DNA of 64,000 nt, taken from NCBI RefSeq assembly GCF_014202475.1, contig NZ_JACHGV010000001.1, forward strand, positions 364,087-428,086. The letters run 5' to 3'. Positions 18,307 to 26,589 of the stretch are shown in pieces. The notes under the pieces are model-generated. The model made no database searches. It was not told the DNA's origin and was given only the letters and a program-made list of their open reading frames with translations. The DNA comes from Streptomyces paradoxus. GTDB taxonomy: Bacteria; Actinomycetota; Actinomycetes; Streptomycetales; Streptomycetaceae. Position numbers and translations under genes: made by a program. Position 1 is the stretch's first letter; every line of letters begins with the position of its first letter.

Positions 18307-19521
18307 TCAGATGCGCTCGACGATGGTGGCGACGCCCATGCCGCCGCCGACGCACAGCGTGGCGAGGCCGTAGCGCTTGTCCTGGCGCTCCAGTTCGTCG
18401 ACGAGGGTGCCGAGGATCATCGCGCCGGTGGCGCCGAGGGGGTGGCCGAGCGCGATCGCGCCGCCGTTGACGTTGACCTTGTCCAGGGACAGGCCCATGT
18501 CCCTCACGAAGCGCAGCACGACCGCCGCGAACGCCTCGTTGATCTCGACGAGGTCGATGTCGTCGATGGTCAGCCCGGCCTTGGCGAGGGCCTTGCGGGT
18601 GGCGGGGGCGGGGCCGGTGAGCATGATGGTCGGCTCGGAGCCGGAGACGGCGGCGGAGACGATCCGGGCGCGGGGGGTGAGGCCGTAGCGCTCGCCGACC
18701 TCCCTGGAGCCGATCGCCACGAGCGAAGCGCCGTCCACGATGCCGGAGGAGTTACCCGCGTGGTGGACGTGGTCGATCTTCTCCACCCAGTGGTACTGCT
18801 GGAGCGCCACCGCGTCGAAGCCGCCCAGTTCACCGATGTCCGCGAAGGACGGCTTGAGCTTGGCCAGGGAATCGGCTGTGGTGCCGGGGCGGGGGAACTC
18901 GTCGTGGTCGAGGACGACGAGGCCGCTGCGGTCCTTCACCGGGACGACGGACCTCTCGAAGCGGCCGTCCTTCATGGCGGTGGCGGCCCGCTCCTGGGAG
19001 AGGGCCGCGTACTCGTCGACATCGCGCCGGGAGAAGCCCTCGATGGTGGCGATGAGGTCGGCGCCGATGCCCTGCGGCACAAAGTTGACCTGGAGGTTGG
19101 TCATCGGGTCGTTGAACCAGGCACCGCCGTCGGAGGCCATCGGCACCCGGGACATGGACTCGACGCCGCCCGCGAGGACGAGGTCCTCCCAGCCGGAACG
19201 CACCTTGGCGGCGGCCAGGTTGACGGCCTCAAGGCCCGAGGCACAGAAGCGGTTCTCCTGCACACCGGCGACCGTGTCGGGCAGGCCCGCGGCGATGGCG
19301 GCGATCCGGGCGATGTCGGAGCCCTGGTCGCCGACCGGGCCGACGACGCCGAGCACGATGTCGTCGACGGCGGCCGGGTCCAGGTCCGGGAAGCGAGCGC
19401 GGATCTCGTGGATGAGTCCGACGACCAGGTCGATGGGCTTGGTGCCGTGCAGGGCGCCGTTCGCCTTGCCGCGGCCGCGCGGGGTGCGGATCGCGTCGTA
19501 CACATACGCTTCGGTGCTCAC
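18307..19521 (-). CDS. Acetyl-CoA C-acyltransferase (FadA-type thiolase)
   Basis: This 404-residue degradative thiolase cleaves 3-ketoacyl-CoA to acetyl-CoA and a shortened acyl-CoA. The nucleophilic Cys is in [13 protein letters not shown] (about 90), the catalytic His in NEAFAAV, and the second Cys lies in [13 protein letters not shown]. The [15 protein letters not shown] signature is present. I chose the GTG at 19521 ([13 protein letters not shown]) with GAAAGG 7 bp upstream. A longer reading runs antisense-like into the preceding gene. It sits 11 bp after the CoA-transferase/racemase gene and is clearly co-transcribed with it and with the FadB-type gene. Confidence 0.95.
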   Translation of the reverse strand: MSTEAYVYDAIRTPRGRGKANGALHGTKPIDLVVGLIHEIRARFPDLDPAAVDDIVLGVVGPVGDQGSDIARIAAIAAGLPDTVAGVQENRFCASGLEAVNLAAAKVRSGWEDLVLAGGVESMSRVPMASDGGAWFNDPMTNLQVNFVPQGIGADLIATIEGFSRRDVDEYAALSQERAATAMKDGRFERSVVPVKDRSGLVVLDHDEFPRPGTTADSLAKLKPSFADIGELGGFDAVALQQYHWVEKIDHVHHAGNSSGIVDGASLVAIGSREVGERYGLTPRARIVSAAVSGSEPTIMLTGPAPATRKALAKAGLTIDDIDLVEINEAFAAVVLRFVRDMGLSLDKVNVNGGAIALGHPLGATGAMILGTLVDELERQDKRYGLATLCVGGGMGVATIVERI

Positions 19522-19532
19522 GAGGAGGCCTT

Positions 19533-20678
19533 TCACTGAGGGTTGCGGGACGACGGGAGCAGCCCGGGGACGTCCCAGTCCCGGGCGACGTCCGCCGTGT
19601 CGGCGCCCGGCCGGGCCGGCCCGGTGCGGACGGAGGTCGGGGTCGCGGAGAAGCGGGGGGCCGGGGCGGGCTGGGTGATGCCGCCGTGGTCGGTGAAGGT
19701 GCCGCGGGCGGCCAGGTGCGGGTGGTGCGGTGCCTCGCGCAGCGACAGCACGGGCGCCACGCACGCGTCCGTGCCGTCGAAGACAGCCGTCCACTCGTCC
19801 CTCGTACGGCTCTTGAAGCGGGCGGCGACTTCCTCGCGCAGTTCACCCCACCGGGCGACGTCCTTGCGCGCGGCAGCCCGGTCCCCGATGCCGAGGAGGG
19901 CGAGGAACTCCGCGTAGAACTGCGGCTCCAGGGCGCCGACGGCCATGTACCGGCCGTCGGCCGTCTCGTACGTGCCGTAGTACGGACAGCCGCCGTCCAG
20001 GAGGTTGGCGCCCCGGCGGTCCTGCCAGCCGTCGGCGGCGAGCATGCCGTGGATCATCGTGGAGAGGTGGGCGGTGCCGTCGACGATGGCGGCGTCCACG
20101 ACCTGGCCGGTGCCGGTCGCGCGGGCGTGGTGGAGGGCGGCGAGGACACCGACGACGAGGTAGAGGGAGCCGCCCGCGTAGTCGCCGAGCAGGTTGGCCG
20201 GGACCGCCGGCGGTTCGTCCGGGCGGCCGATCATGCCGAGGGTGCCGGTGGGGGCGATGTACGCGATGTCGTGCCCGGCGCGCTGGGCGAGCGGGCCGTC
20301 CTGGCCCCAGCCGGTCATCCTGCCGTAGACGAGACGCGGGTTGCGGGCGTGGCAGGCATCCGGTCCGACCCCGAGGCGCTCGGCGACGCCGGGACGGTAG
20401 CCCTCGACGAGGATGTCGGCGCGGGCGGCGAGGTCGAGCACCTGCTCCGGGCCGCCGGTGGCCTTCAGGTCGACGACCACCGAGCGCTTGCTGCGGTTGG
20501 TGATGTCGTAGGCCGGGTCGATCGCGAGGCCGGGGCCGCCCGGGCGGTCCACGCGCACGACGTCGGCCCCGAGGTCGGCCAGGAGCATGGCGGCGAACGG
20601 GCCGGGTCCGATGCCGGCCAGCTCGACGACGCGCACGCCGGAGAGCGGGCCGTGTCCTGGCGTCCTTGCCGTGGTCAT
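19533..20678 (-). CDS. CaiB/BaiF family CoA-transferase / alpha-methylacyl-CoA racemase
   Basis: This 381-residue type III CoA-transferase family member has [31 protein letters not shown] at residues 14-44 and the conserved Asp region [21 protein letters not shown]. The length and the [12 protein letters not shown] pattern fit the racemase subgroup that inverts the 2-methyl centre of branched acyl-CoAs so they can enter beta-oxidation. That role suits its place as first gene of the fad operon, where branched or sterol side-chain acyl-CoAs may be processed. The ATG at 20678 was chosen as the first start that keeps the N-terminal strand. Three palindromes lie just upstream. Confidence 0.88.
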   Translation of the reverse strand: MTTARTPGHGPLSGVRVVELAGIGPGPFAAMLLADLGADVVRVDRPGGPGLAIDPAYDITNRSKRSVVVDLKATGGPEQVLDLAARADILVEGYRPGVAERLGVGPDACHARNPRLVYGRMTGWGQDGPLAQRAGHDIAYIAPTGTLGMIGRPDEPPAVPANLLGDYAGGSLYLVVGVLAALHHARATGTGQVVDAAIVDGTAHLSTMIHGMLAADGWQDRRGANLLDGGCPYYGTYETADGRYMAVGALEPQFYAEFLALLGIGDRAAARKDVARWGELREEVAARFKSRTRDEWTAVFDGTDACVAPVLSLREAPHHPHLAARGTFTDHGGITQPAPAPRFSATPTSVRTGPARPGADTADVARDWDVPGLLPSSRNPQ

Positions 20679-20693
20679 CCAGCCCCCAGTGCT

Positions 20694-20714
20694 GTGACAC
20701 ATCTGATGTAACAC
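20694..20714. promoter_or_regulatory. 21-bp interrupted palindrome before the fad operon
   Basis: GTG-NN-ACATC-T-GATGT-NN-CAC is symmetric across 21 bp, with the 11-bp core ACATCTGATGT perfect. It ends 16 bp upstream of the first start codon (20678), in a position where a bound repressor would block transcription or early elongation. Confidence 0.6.
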
Positions 20715-20724
20715 CAGTGATGCT

Positions 20725-20738
20725 AAGAACGTGTTCCA
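20725..20738. promoter_or_regulatory. KstR-like operator candidate
   Basis: AAGAACGTGTTCCA has the dyad GAAC-GT-GTTC. It matches the mycobacterial KstR consensus TNNAACNNGTTNNA at all fixed positions except the first. KstR is a TetR regulator of cholesterol and lipid catabolism. No such regulator gene is nearby, so the assignment is an inference from motif and context. Confidence 0.45.
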
Positions 20739-20758
20739 CTCGGCACAAGCCCTGAACG

Positions 20759-20772
20759 AGCAAGCGCTTAGC
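20759..20772. promoter_or_regulatory. Second TetR-type palindrome upstream of the fad operon
   Basis: AGCAAGCGCTTAGC contains the perfect octamer AAGCGCTT (20762-20769). It resembles, with two mismatches, the KstR2-type pattern ANCAAGNNCTTGNT as I recall it. It lies between the fad operon and the YjbR-family gene. Confidence 0.35.
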
Positions 20773-20788
20773 AATCTGCCGGACGAGG

Positions 20789-21169
20789 TCAGTGCCCGTC
20801 CAGCACGACTATCAGCCGCTTCGGGGCGATCACCCGGTAGCTCTCCTCCACCCAGTCGCAGAGCACCTCGGCCGTGGGGGCGCCCTGCTGCTCCAGGGGG
20901 ACGTACACCCAGCCCGCCTTGCCCAGGCCGTATCCGGCGGGCTCGGCGCCGGGGCAGGCCAGCGCGTGCGCGTGCGCCGTCTCGTCCTTGAGCTTCACCG
21001 TCACCCCCAGGGGGTAACTGCCGTCCTGGACCCCGAGGAAGACGAACACCTTCTTGTTGACCTTCGCGACCGACTCGCCCCAGGGGAACTCCTCGACGGC
21101 ATCCGGCAGTTCCAGTGCGAACGCGCGCACTTTCTCCCACTTCTTCAGGGCATTCCTGGGCACGGCCAT
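20789..21169 (-). CDS. MmcQ/YjbR family protein
   Basis: This 126-residue protein has the CyaY-like fold of the MmcQ/YjbR family: the N-terminal LPDAVEEFPWGESVAKVNKKVF region and the closing ESYRVIAPKRLI are characteristic. Members bind DNA or remain uncharacterised, so no function can be claimed. It has a strong GGAGGACGACG before the ATG. It lies upstream of the fad operon on the same strand, but the palindrome-rich gap suggests separate promoters. Confidence 0.85.
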   Translation of the reverse strand: MAVPRNALKKWEKVRAFALELPDAVEEFPWGESVAKVNKKVFVFLGVQDGSYPLGVTVKLKDETAHAHALACPGAEPAGYGLGKAGWVYVPLEQQGAPTAEVLCDWVEESYRVIAPKRLIVVLDGH

Positions 21170-21260
21170 CGTCGTCCTCCGGGCTCGTCGTCGGGCTCCG
21201 CACTCCTCACGCTAGCCTCGGCCACCGACAGCGGCACGGGCTGCACGACCGAGGGGTGTC

Positions 21261-22439
21261 ATGAGCAGGCAAAGCAGGACGGACCGTCCGTACGACATCG
21301 TGCTCTTCGGAGCGACCAGTTTCGCCGGGGCGCTCACCGCGGAGTACCTGGCCGCCCACGCGCCCGAGGGACTGCGCTGGGCGATCGCGGGCCGCGACGC
21401 CGGGAAGCTGGAGCGCTTGCGGGAGCGGCTGCCCGCCGACGCCGAAGTGGGGGTGCTGAAGGCGGACGTCTCCGATCCGGCCTCGCTGCGCGACCTCGCG
21501 GAGCACGCGCGCGTGGTGGCCACGACCGTCGGCCCGTACGTGACCTACGGCGAGGAGCTCGTCGCCGCCTGCGCGGACGCCGGGACCGACTACCTGGACC
21601 TGTGCGGCGAGCCGGAGTTCGTGGACCTGATGTACGTGCGGCACGACGCACGCGCGCGGGAGACCGGGGCGCGGCTGGTGCACGCCGCCGGGTTCGACTC
21701 GATCCCGCACGACCTCGGCGTGTACTTCACCGTGCAGCAGCTGCCGGAGGACGTGCCGCTGAGCGTCGAGGGCTTCGTGACCGCCGACGCGGCCTTCTCG
21801 GGCGGGACCTTCGCCTCCGCGCTGGGCCAGTTCGCACGGCAGCGGCAGATGGCGGCCGCCGCGCGCGACCGGCGGCGGCACGAGCCGCGGCTGGTGGGCC
21901 GGCGGACGTCGGCCCCGCTGGGCGGCCCGCGGTTCGCCAAGGAGGTCGGCGCGTGGGCGCTGCCGATGCCGACCATCGACCCGCAGATCGTGCGGCGCTC
22001 GGCGTCGGCCCTCGACCGGTACGGGCCCGACTTCCGCTACCGGCAGTACGCGGCCGTCCGGCACCTGCCGGTCGCCGTGGGCGGGGTCGCGGCCGTCGGC
22101 GCGCTGGTCGCGGCGGCCCAGGTGCCGCCCGCGCGGCGCTGGTTGTCGGACCGTCTGAAGCCCGGGGACGGGCCGAGCCCCGAGAAGCGGGCCAAGAGCT
22201 GGTTCTCCGTGCGCTTCGTGGGCGAAGGCGGCGGCAAGCGGGTGCACACGGAGGTCTCGGGCGGCGATCCCGGCTACGACGAGACGGCCAAGATGTTGGC
22301 CGAGTCCGCGCTGTGCCTGGCCTTCGACGACCTGCCGCGGACCGCGGGCCAGGTCACCACGGCGGTGGCGATGGGCAACGCGCTGATCGACCGGCTGCGC
22401 GCGGCGGGCATCCGCTTCCGCGTCGCGTCGGCCCGCTGA
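21261..22439 (+). CDS. Saccharopine dehydrogenase-like NAD(P)-binding protein (trans-acting enoyl reductase group)
   Basis: This 392-residue protein starts with a Rossmann motif (IVLFGATSFAGALTAEYLA, about 13-31), then GRDAGKLERL and VVATTVGPYVTYGEELVAACADAGTDYLDLCGE, the pattern of the saccharopine-dehydrogenase-like family. Mycobacterial relatives reduce enoyl groups in trans during lipid assembly. The central part carries a hydrophobic patch (VAVGGVAAVGALVAAAQ) that could touch membrane. The substrate is unknown; a reductase acting on a lipid is the best inference. It is divergent from the YjbR gene. Confidence 0.82.
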   Translation: MSRQSRTDRPYDIVLFGATSFAGALTAEYLAAHAPEGLRWAIAGRDAGKLERLRERLPADAEVGVLKADVSDPASLRDLAEHARVVATTVGPYVTYGEELVAACADAGTDYLDLCGEPEFVDLMYVRHDARARETGARLVHAAGFDSIPHDLGVYFTVQQLPEDVPLSVEGFVTADAAFSGGTFASALGQFARQRQMAAAARDRRRHEPRLVGRRTSAPLGGPRFAKEVGAWALPMPTIDPQIVRRSASALDRYGPDFRYRQYAAVRHLPVAVGGVAAVGALVAAAQVPPARRWLSDRLKPGDGPSPEKRAKSWFSVRFVGEGGGKRVHTEVSGGDPGYDETAKMLAESALCLAFDDLPRTAGQVTTAVAMGNALIDRLRAAGIRFRVASAR

Positions 22440-22444
22440 AGGTC

Positions 22445-22591
22445 CTACAGCGGCCACTCGGCGATGGTGTAGATCATCCCGGCGATCCAGCCGAGCCCGG
22501 CCAGCACGGCGAGGATCAGCCCTATGGTGACGGCCCGCTCGACGGTCTGGGTCGGGCCGGCAACTGGCTTGGGGGCACGGTGCGTCGTCAT
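22445..22591 (-). CDS. Small single-pass membrane protein
   Basis: This 48-residue protein starts at an ATG (22591, MTTHRAPKPVAG) and carries one strong membrane helix (AVTIGLILAVLAGLGWIAGMIYTIA) that takes up most of its length. No family function is known to me. It converges on the reductase-like gene, 5 bp from its stop. The coding call rests on length, start and helix; a longer start at 22627 is possible but adds only a low-complexity Arg/Pro stretch. Confidence 0.6.
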   Translation of the reverse strand: MTTHRAPKPVAGPTQTVERAVTIGLILAVLAGLGWIAGMIYTIAEWPL

Positions 22592-22758
22592 GCGCCCAGC
22601 CTGCCGACGGGGGCGGGGGCGGGGCATCCGTGCAGGTACTCAGAGCCGGTACTCAGATCGCGCCGCCCCGCCCCGCCCTGCCCTGCCCCGGCCGGCTCCC
22701 CGACTTGAGGCTTTGAGCACTCCGGCCTCGGCGGAAGCTCCAGAAGTGCCAACGAGGA

Positions 22759-22778
22759 CTTCAATGAAACCATTGAAG
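22759..22778. promoter_or_regulatory. Perfect palindrome overlapping a start site
   Basis: CTTCAATG (22759-22766) and CATTGAAG (22771-22778) are exact reverse complements around an AAAC spacer. The right arm contains the only purine-rich stretch (GAAGG) before the ATG at 22781. The element could be a repressor site over the promoter or an RNA hairpin hiding the ribosome-binding site. Confidence 0.75.
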
Positions 22779-22780
22779 GC

Positions 22781-22975
22781 ATGAAGTTCCTTCTCGAAGT
22801 CACCATGGACGACGCGGCGTTGGCGAAGGATCCGGCCGGCGAGCTGGGCCGGATCCTGAGGTACTGGGGCGGCAATCTCCGGCACTACGCGCTCAGCCCC
22901 GGGGACGGGGCGGCTGTTTACGACTCGGAGTACCGGGAGGTGGGCCACTGGCACGTGGACGGTCAGACGGAGTAG
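22781..22975 (+). CDS. Small conserved protein, unknown function
   Basis: This 64-residue acidic-aromatic protein (MKFLLEVTMDDAALAKD ... LRYWGGNLRHYAL) reads like a small conserved streptomycete protein. I assign no function. Its 3' end overlaps the 3' end of the endonuclease V gene by 13 bp in convergent orientation. GAAGG is only 1 bp from the ATG, so a leaderless start or a start at the second Met are alternatives. The perfect palindrome at its start indicates dedicated control. Confidence 0.65.
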   Translation: MKFLLEVTMDDAALAKDPAGELGRILRYWGGNLRHYALSPGDGAAVYDSEYREVGHWHVDGQTE

Positions 22976-23655
22976 GTCTCCCGCAGCGCCTTCCGGCACA
23001 ACGCGTCCGCCCTGCGCGTGGTCTCCGGGAGACGGTAGTCGGGGGTCAGCGCCAGGGTGTGGGCGCAGGCGTTCGGCAGGGTCACGCGGTGGCCGACGGA
23101 GACGAAGACCGGCTTGACCCCGTCCCGGGTGCGCAGGGCACGGCCGACCTCCTCGGAGCCGGCGAGGAGCGCGGAGGTGCTGCCGCGCGGGGTGTCCGGG
23201 TCGTCGTAGGTGAAGGTGAACGGGTTCTTGGCGACGCCGATCGTGGGCAGGCCGGTCAGGACGCCGAGGTGGCTGGCGAGGCCGAAGCGGCGGGGGTGGG
23301 CGAGGCCGTAGCCGTCGCAGACGACCAGGCCGGGCGGGCAGGGCAGGGCGTCGAGGGCGGCGAGGACCGTGGGGATCTCGCGGAAGGCGAGCAGCCCGGG
23401 CACGTAGGGGAAGGAGACCCGGCCCACGGCCGTGGCCTCGGCGACGACTTCGAGACTCGACGCGTCCAGCACGACCGCCGCCGCCGCGACGACGTCCCGC
23501 TCGTCGTCGTACGCGACGTCGACCCCCGTCACGTGGCCCGTCCGGGGCGGCGGTCCCGGTTCGCCGAGGATCACGCGTGCGCGCAGTTCGTCCTGGACGG
23601 CGCGGGCCTGTTCCTCGGTGGCGGGCCAGTCTTCGGGGATGCGTACGGTCGTCAT
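22963..23655 (-). CDS. nfi: Endonuclease V
   Basis: This 230-residue Nfi cleaves the second phosphodiester 3' to deoxyinosine and initiates repair of deaminated adenine; some relatives also cut inosine RNA. The conserved metal-site residues are visible: Asp in GVDVAYDD (about 49-56), Glu in PYVPGLLAFREIP (about 85-97) and Asp in VVCDGYGLAHPRRFG (about 111-125). The fourth conserved patch GLPTIGVAKNPF follows. Length agrees with the family (about 220-230). It ends inside the convergent small gene and is divergent from the YciI-like gene. Confidence 0.95.
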   Translation of the reverse strand: MTTVRIPEDWPATEEQARAVQDELRARVILGEPGPPPRTGHVTGVDVAYDDERDVVAAAAVVLDASSLEVVAEATAVGRVSFPYVPGLLAFREIPTVLAALDALPCPPGLVVCDGYGLAHPRRFGLASHLGVLTGLPTIGVAKNPFTFTYDDPDTPRGSTSALLAGSEEVGRALRTRDGVKPVFVSVGHRVTLPNACAHTLALTPDYRLPETTRRADALCRKALRETYSV

Positions 23656-23717
23656 GGTGGCCTGAGCCTACGGGCTCCCCGGCGGCCGGGCGGATGCCCG
23701 GGGGTAGGCTCCCGGGC

Positions 23718-24011
23718 ATGTTCGTGCTGGAGCTGACGTACACCGCCCCGCTGGAAGCCGTCGACGCCGTGCTGAAGGAGCACGTGGACTGGCTCGACGA
23801 GCAGTACCGGCAGGGGGTGTTCCTCGCGTCCGGGCGCAAGAACCCCCGCGACGGCGGGGTGATCATCGCCGTCGCGGGGGATCGCGCGCGGATCGAGGCG
23901 ATCACCGCGGAGGACCCGTTCGTCACCGCGGGCGTGTGCGCGTACCGCGTCACCGAGTTCACGGCGACGAAGACGGCGCCCGCGCTGGAGGCCTACCGGG
24001 AGAGCCTCTGA
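23718..24011 (+). CDS. YciI-family protein
   Basis: This 97-residue single-domain protein of the ferredoxin-fold YciI family starts MFVLELTYTAPLEAVDA, with HVDWLDEQYRQGVFLASG carrying the His-Asp pair conserved in the family and DPFVTAGVCAYRVTEF near the end. Some members are dehydrochlorinase-like enzymes or stress-response proteins; the role here is unknown. The ATG at 23718 is the first that gives the family N-terminus. Confidence 0.88.
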   Translation: MFVLELTYTAPLEAVDAVLKEHVDWLDEQYRQGVFLASGRKNPRDGGVIIAVAGDRARIEAITAEDPFVTAGVCAYRVTEFTATKTAPALEAYRESL

Positions 24012-24021
24012 GGCATCCGCC

Positions 24022-24345
24022 TCACTTGCCCAGTGCGCGCTGCAGCTGGCTCTTGTTCATGCTGGAACGGCCCTCGACACCCTTGCGCTTGGCCTCCTGG
24101 TACAGCTGGTCGTAGGTGGGGCCCTGGGAGCCCTGCCCCGACCGCTGGCCGCCGCGCTTGCCGGAGGACATGTCCTTCGTGGAGGTGCGGCTGGCCGTCT
24201 TCGACTCGCCGGAGCGGGCGCGTTCCTTGTTCACCGTCCGCGCGGCGATCTCCTTGGCGCGGCCGGTGCTCTCGCCCCGGTCCTTCGCGCTTTCCTTGAT
24301 GTGCTCGTACTGGCGCTCCCGCTTGGAGCTCGAACCGCGTGGCAT
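24022..24345 (-). CDS. Small basic DUF7218-type protein (often called plasmid stabilization protein)
   Basis: This 107-residue, very charged protein is rich in Lys, Arg, Ser and Gly. The first 70 residues look disordered (RERQYEHIKESAKDRGESTG). The C-terminal 30 residues (YDQLYQEAKRKGVEGRSSM then NKSQLQRAL) look like a SAP/Rho-N-like nucleic-acid-binding helical hairpin. Database relatives carry the name plasmid stabilization protein without evidence; a DNA- or RNA-binding role is the safer inference. Upstream, TTCAC-N5-GTGAA (24361-24375) forms a short dyad near its promoter. Confidence 0.7.
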   Translation of the reverse strand: MPRGSSSKRERQYEHIKESAKDRGESTGRAKEIAARTVNKERARSGESKTASRTSTKDMSSGKRGGQRSGQGSQGPTYDQLYQEAKRKGVEGRSSMNKSQLQRALGK

Positions 24346-24415
24346 TCTCGCTCACTTCCTTTCACGATCAGTGAACGAGTACCCACCCTGCCAACGATCA
24401 GGGCACCCCGCATGC

Positions 24416-25519
24416 TCAGTGCTCCAGGCGGGCAACCCGGCCCTTCTCGCCGGCGGCCCAGCAGCCGTGGTCCGGGGTGCAGTCGACGGTGTCGTAGGAA
24501 CCGGTGTCGACGGTCCGCCAGGTGCGGCCGGCGTCCGTGGTGAGGTCGGTGCCGGTGGGGCCGACGGCGAGGGCGGCGGTGCGGCTGTGCGGGAGCCAGG
24601 CGACGCCGGAGCGGTAGGCGGGCGGGGGTGCGGCGGCCGGGCGCCAGGTGCGGCCGCCGTCGGAGGTGCGGGCGGCGGCGCGCGGCGAAGGCTGGTCGGG
24701 CCGGTAGTCGCCGCCGACGGCGAGGCCCCGGGTGCGGTCGCGGAAGGCGAGCGCGAAGACGCCACGGGCCGGGTCGCCCGCCGGGACGGGCGTGTCGGCG
24801 GCCGTCCAGGTGAGTCCCCGGTCGGCGGAGTGCAGCACACGCGCGCGTGCGGCCCCGCCGGTGGCGAGCCAGACGTCCCTCGGCCCGGACGTGACCAGGC
24901 ACTGGCCGCTCGCCGCGAATCCGGCCTCGCCCTCCTGCGCGGCCGGCATGCCCCGTTCCGGCAGCACCTTCCAGGTACGGCCGCCGTCGCCGGTCGACAG
25001 GATGCGGAACCTGCCGTCCACCGGGTCGCTCATCGCGAGGCCGTGGCGGTGGTCGAAGAAGGCGAGGCAGTCGTAGAAGGCCTTGGGGTCGGTGTTGCGG
25101 AAGGACTCCGTCCAGGTCACCCCTCCGTCGTCGGTGCGGTAGACCCGGGACGCCTCGCCCTCGCCGATGGCCAGGACCACGGCCCGGCGCGCGTCGAACG
25201 CCTCGACGTCCCGGAACTGCAACTCCCCCGCTCCGGGCGGTGAGACGTTCCGCCAGGTCGCCCCGGCGTCGGTGGTGCGCAGGACGGTGCCGCCCGTCCC
25301 GGCGACCCAGGCGGTGGTCCGGCTGACGGCGGCGAGGCCCCGGAAGCGTGTCTCCGGGGCGCCGGTGTCCTTGAGTTCCCAGTGCGGCACCCGGCGCTCC
25401 GGTTCGTGCGCCTGTGCCGGTACGGCGGTCAGGGCTGCCAGTGCCGCCGCGCAGGCCGCCAGCGCGGTCGCCCTGCCGCTTGTTCGTCCCGTCCGTCGCG
25501 TGCTCCCCATGCGCCTCAT
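24416..25519 (-). CDS. Secreted beta-propeller protein (BNR/YCF48-like repeats)
   Basis: This is a 367-residue exported protein. A signal peptide (hydrophobic stretch ATALAACAAALAALTAVPA, cleavage near AQAHEP) is followed by repeated blades with the motif TxDGGxTW (TTDAGATWRNV, TDDGGVTWTES, TGDGGRTWKVL, TSDGGRTWRPA, TTDAGRTWRTV). This is the sialidase/BNR and YCF48-type propeller pattern. No catalytic residues can be assigned, so it may be a binding or scaffolding propeller rather than a hydrolase. The start could be 25519 or 25510; both keep the signal peptide. Confidence 0.85.
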   Translation of the reverse strand: MRRMGSTRRTGRTSGRATALAACAAALAALTAVPAQAHEPERRVPHWELKDTGAPETRFRGLAAVSRTTAWVAGTGGTVLRTTDAGATWRNVSPPGAGELQFRDVEAFDARRAVVLAIGEGEASRVYRTDDGGVTWTESFRNTDPKAFYDCLAFFDHRHGLAMSDPVDGRFRILSTGDGGRTWKVLPERGMPAAQEGEAGFAASGQCLVTSGPRDVWLATGGAARARVLHSADRGLTWTAADTPVPAGDPARGVFALAFRDRTRGLAVGGDYRPDQPSPRAAARTSDGGRTWRPAAAPPPAYRSGVAWLPHSRTAALAVGPTGTDLTTDAGRTWRTVDTGSYDTVDCTPDHGCWAAGEKGRVARLEH

Positions 25520-25768
25520 GGCGGGGGAAGCTAGCCCACCGCCCCGGTGCCGTCCAGATGGCCTCGCGGCTGCTTCGGGTGGATCGACGGGTGCCACAAG
25601 TGCCCTTGGGGGCACACGAGGAGAGTCACGTCACTCTGGTGCATGAAAAGCGGTGACAGAGGTCACTCGCATTTCGTGTGCACGGATTGGCTGATTCCGT
25701 CGTCTCTTCCCATGCCCGGCCTCATCCGCCCGGGAGTGTCCGTCCAGCCGTCACAAGGGAGCAAGGCG

Positions 25769-26185
25769 TTGTCCATCGTCATCGAGCAGCCCGTGGAGGC
25801 CCGCCTCGTCGCCGCCGCGCCGCGTATGCCGAGCATTCCCGCGACGCTGCACTACGACCGGCGTGATCCCTTCGCCGTCCGCATGACCTTCCCCGCCCCG
25901 GCCACGCTGGAGGGCGTCGAGGTCTGCTGGACCTTCTCCCGCGAGCTGCTCGCCGCGGGCCAGAAGAGCGCCGAGGGGCACGGTGACGTGCGCGTGCGGC
26001 CCTACGGCTACGACCGCACCGTGCTGGAGTTCCACGCCCCCGAGGGCACGGCCGTGGTCCACGTCCGCTCCAGCGAGATCCGCCGGTTCCTGGAGGCCAC
26101 CAGCGAACTCGTGCCCGTCGGTCTGGAGCACCTCCAGCTGGACCTGGACCACGGTCTCGCCGAGCTGATGCGGGACGCGTGCTGA
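25769..26185 (+). CDS. ssgD: SsgA-like sporulation/cell division regulator
   Basis: This 138-residue SALP, a protein family confined to morphologically complex actinomycetes, controls peptidoglycan and septum events in sporulation. The family core is clear: PATLHYDRRDPFAVRMTF, then VCWTFSRELLAAG, then VLEFHAPEGTAVVHV. I chose the TTG at 25769 with AAGGGA 8 bp upstream, giving the N-terminus SIVIEQPVEARL; the upstream frame lacks family character. The symbol ssgD rests on sequence type and remembered S. coelicolor gene order. Work on SsgD suggests a role in lateral-wall integrity (from memory). Confidence 0.8.
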   Translation: MSIVIEQPVEARLVAAAPRMPSIPATLHYDRRDPFAVRMTFPAPATLEGVEVCWTFSRELLAAGQKSAEGHGDVRVRPYGYDRTVLEFHAPEGTAVVHVRSSEIRRFLEATSELVPVGLEHLQLDLDHGLAELMRDAC

Positions 26186-26186
26186 G

Positions 26187-26552
26187 CTGACGAGCCTGTT
26201 CGAGGAGGGCGTTGACCTCACCGTATGCGAGCGCGCCGGTCAGCGGCCCGTAGGTCCCCCGGCCCAGCAGCTCCCGGGCGGCCCGGCGGACCAGGGCGTG
26301 GGCGGCCTGGGCGATATCCGAGCCGACGCTGACGCGGGCGACGCCCAGGGCGGCCAGGTCGGCGACCGGGGGTGCGCCGGGGCCGGCCATGACGTTCAGC
26401 GGTGCGTCGACGCCGTTCACGAGTTCCTTCACGGTCCCCGGGTCGACGGCCCCGGGGACGAAGATCCCGTCGGCACCGCCGGCGCGGAAGGCGGCGGCCC
26501 GCTCCAGGGTGGGCCTCCGCCCCGGCCTGGCGGGTGTCAGGGCGAAGTCGCC
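26187..26552 (-). pseudogene. Truncated isocitrate lyase / PEP mutase family gene
   Basis: The minus strand reads a good C-terminal half of this family: TLERAAAFRAGGADGIFVPGA, then APLNVMAGPGAPPVADLAA and LGVARVSVGSDIAQAAHALV. The N-terminal half with the catalytic Asp/Cys motifs is missing. The homology starts at about 26552, exactly where a 24-bp direct repeat lies, and no start codon or promoter precedes it. It looks like the product of a deletion or slip between repeats. The 3' end fades near 26187, next to the ssgD stop. The intact enzyme would have made or broken C-C or C-P bonds of small 2-oxo acids. Confidence 0.75.
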
Positions 26553-26589
26553 GTACCCCCGCCCCGGCGGGTGTCAGGGCGAGGTCGCC
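26529..26589 (+). repeat. 24-bp direct repeat at the pseudogene/GPP34 junction
   Basis: GGCGGGTGTCAGGGCGAAGT begins one copy (26529-26552), and an almost identical copy (one mismatch) begins at 26566. The second copy contains the stop codon and last codons of the GPP34 gene; the first marks the truncated edge of the pseudogene. Confidence 0.85.

Noticed and set aside
24361..24375. TTCAC-N5-GTGAA dyad upstream of the small basic protein gene
   Set aside because: Five-base arms are expected by chance at this frequency; noted in the gene entry only.
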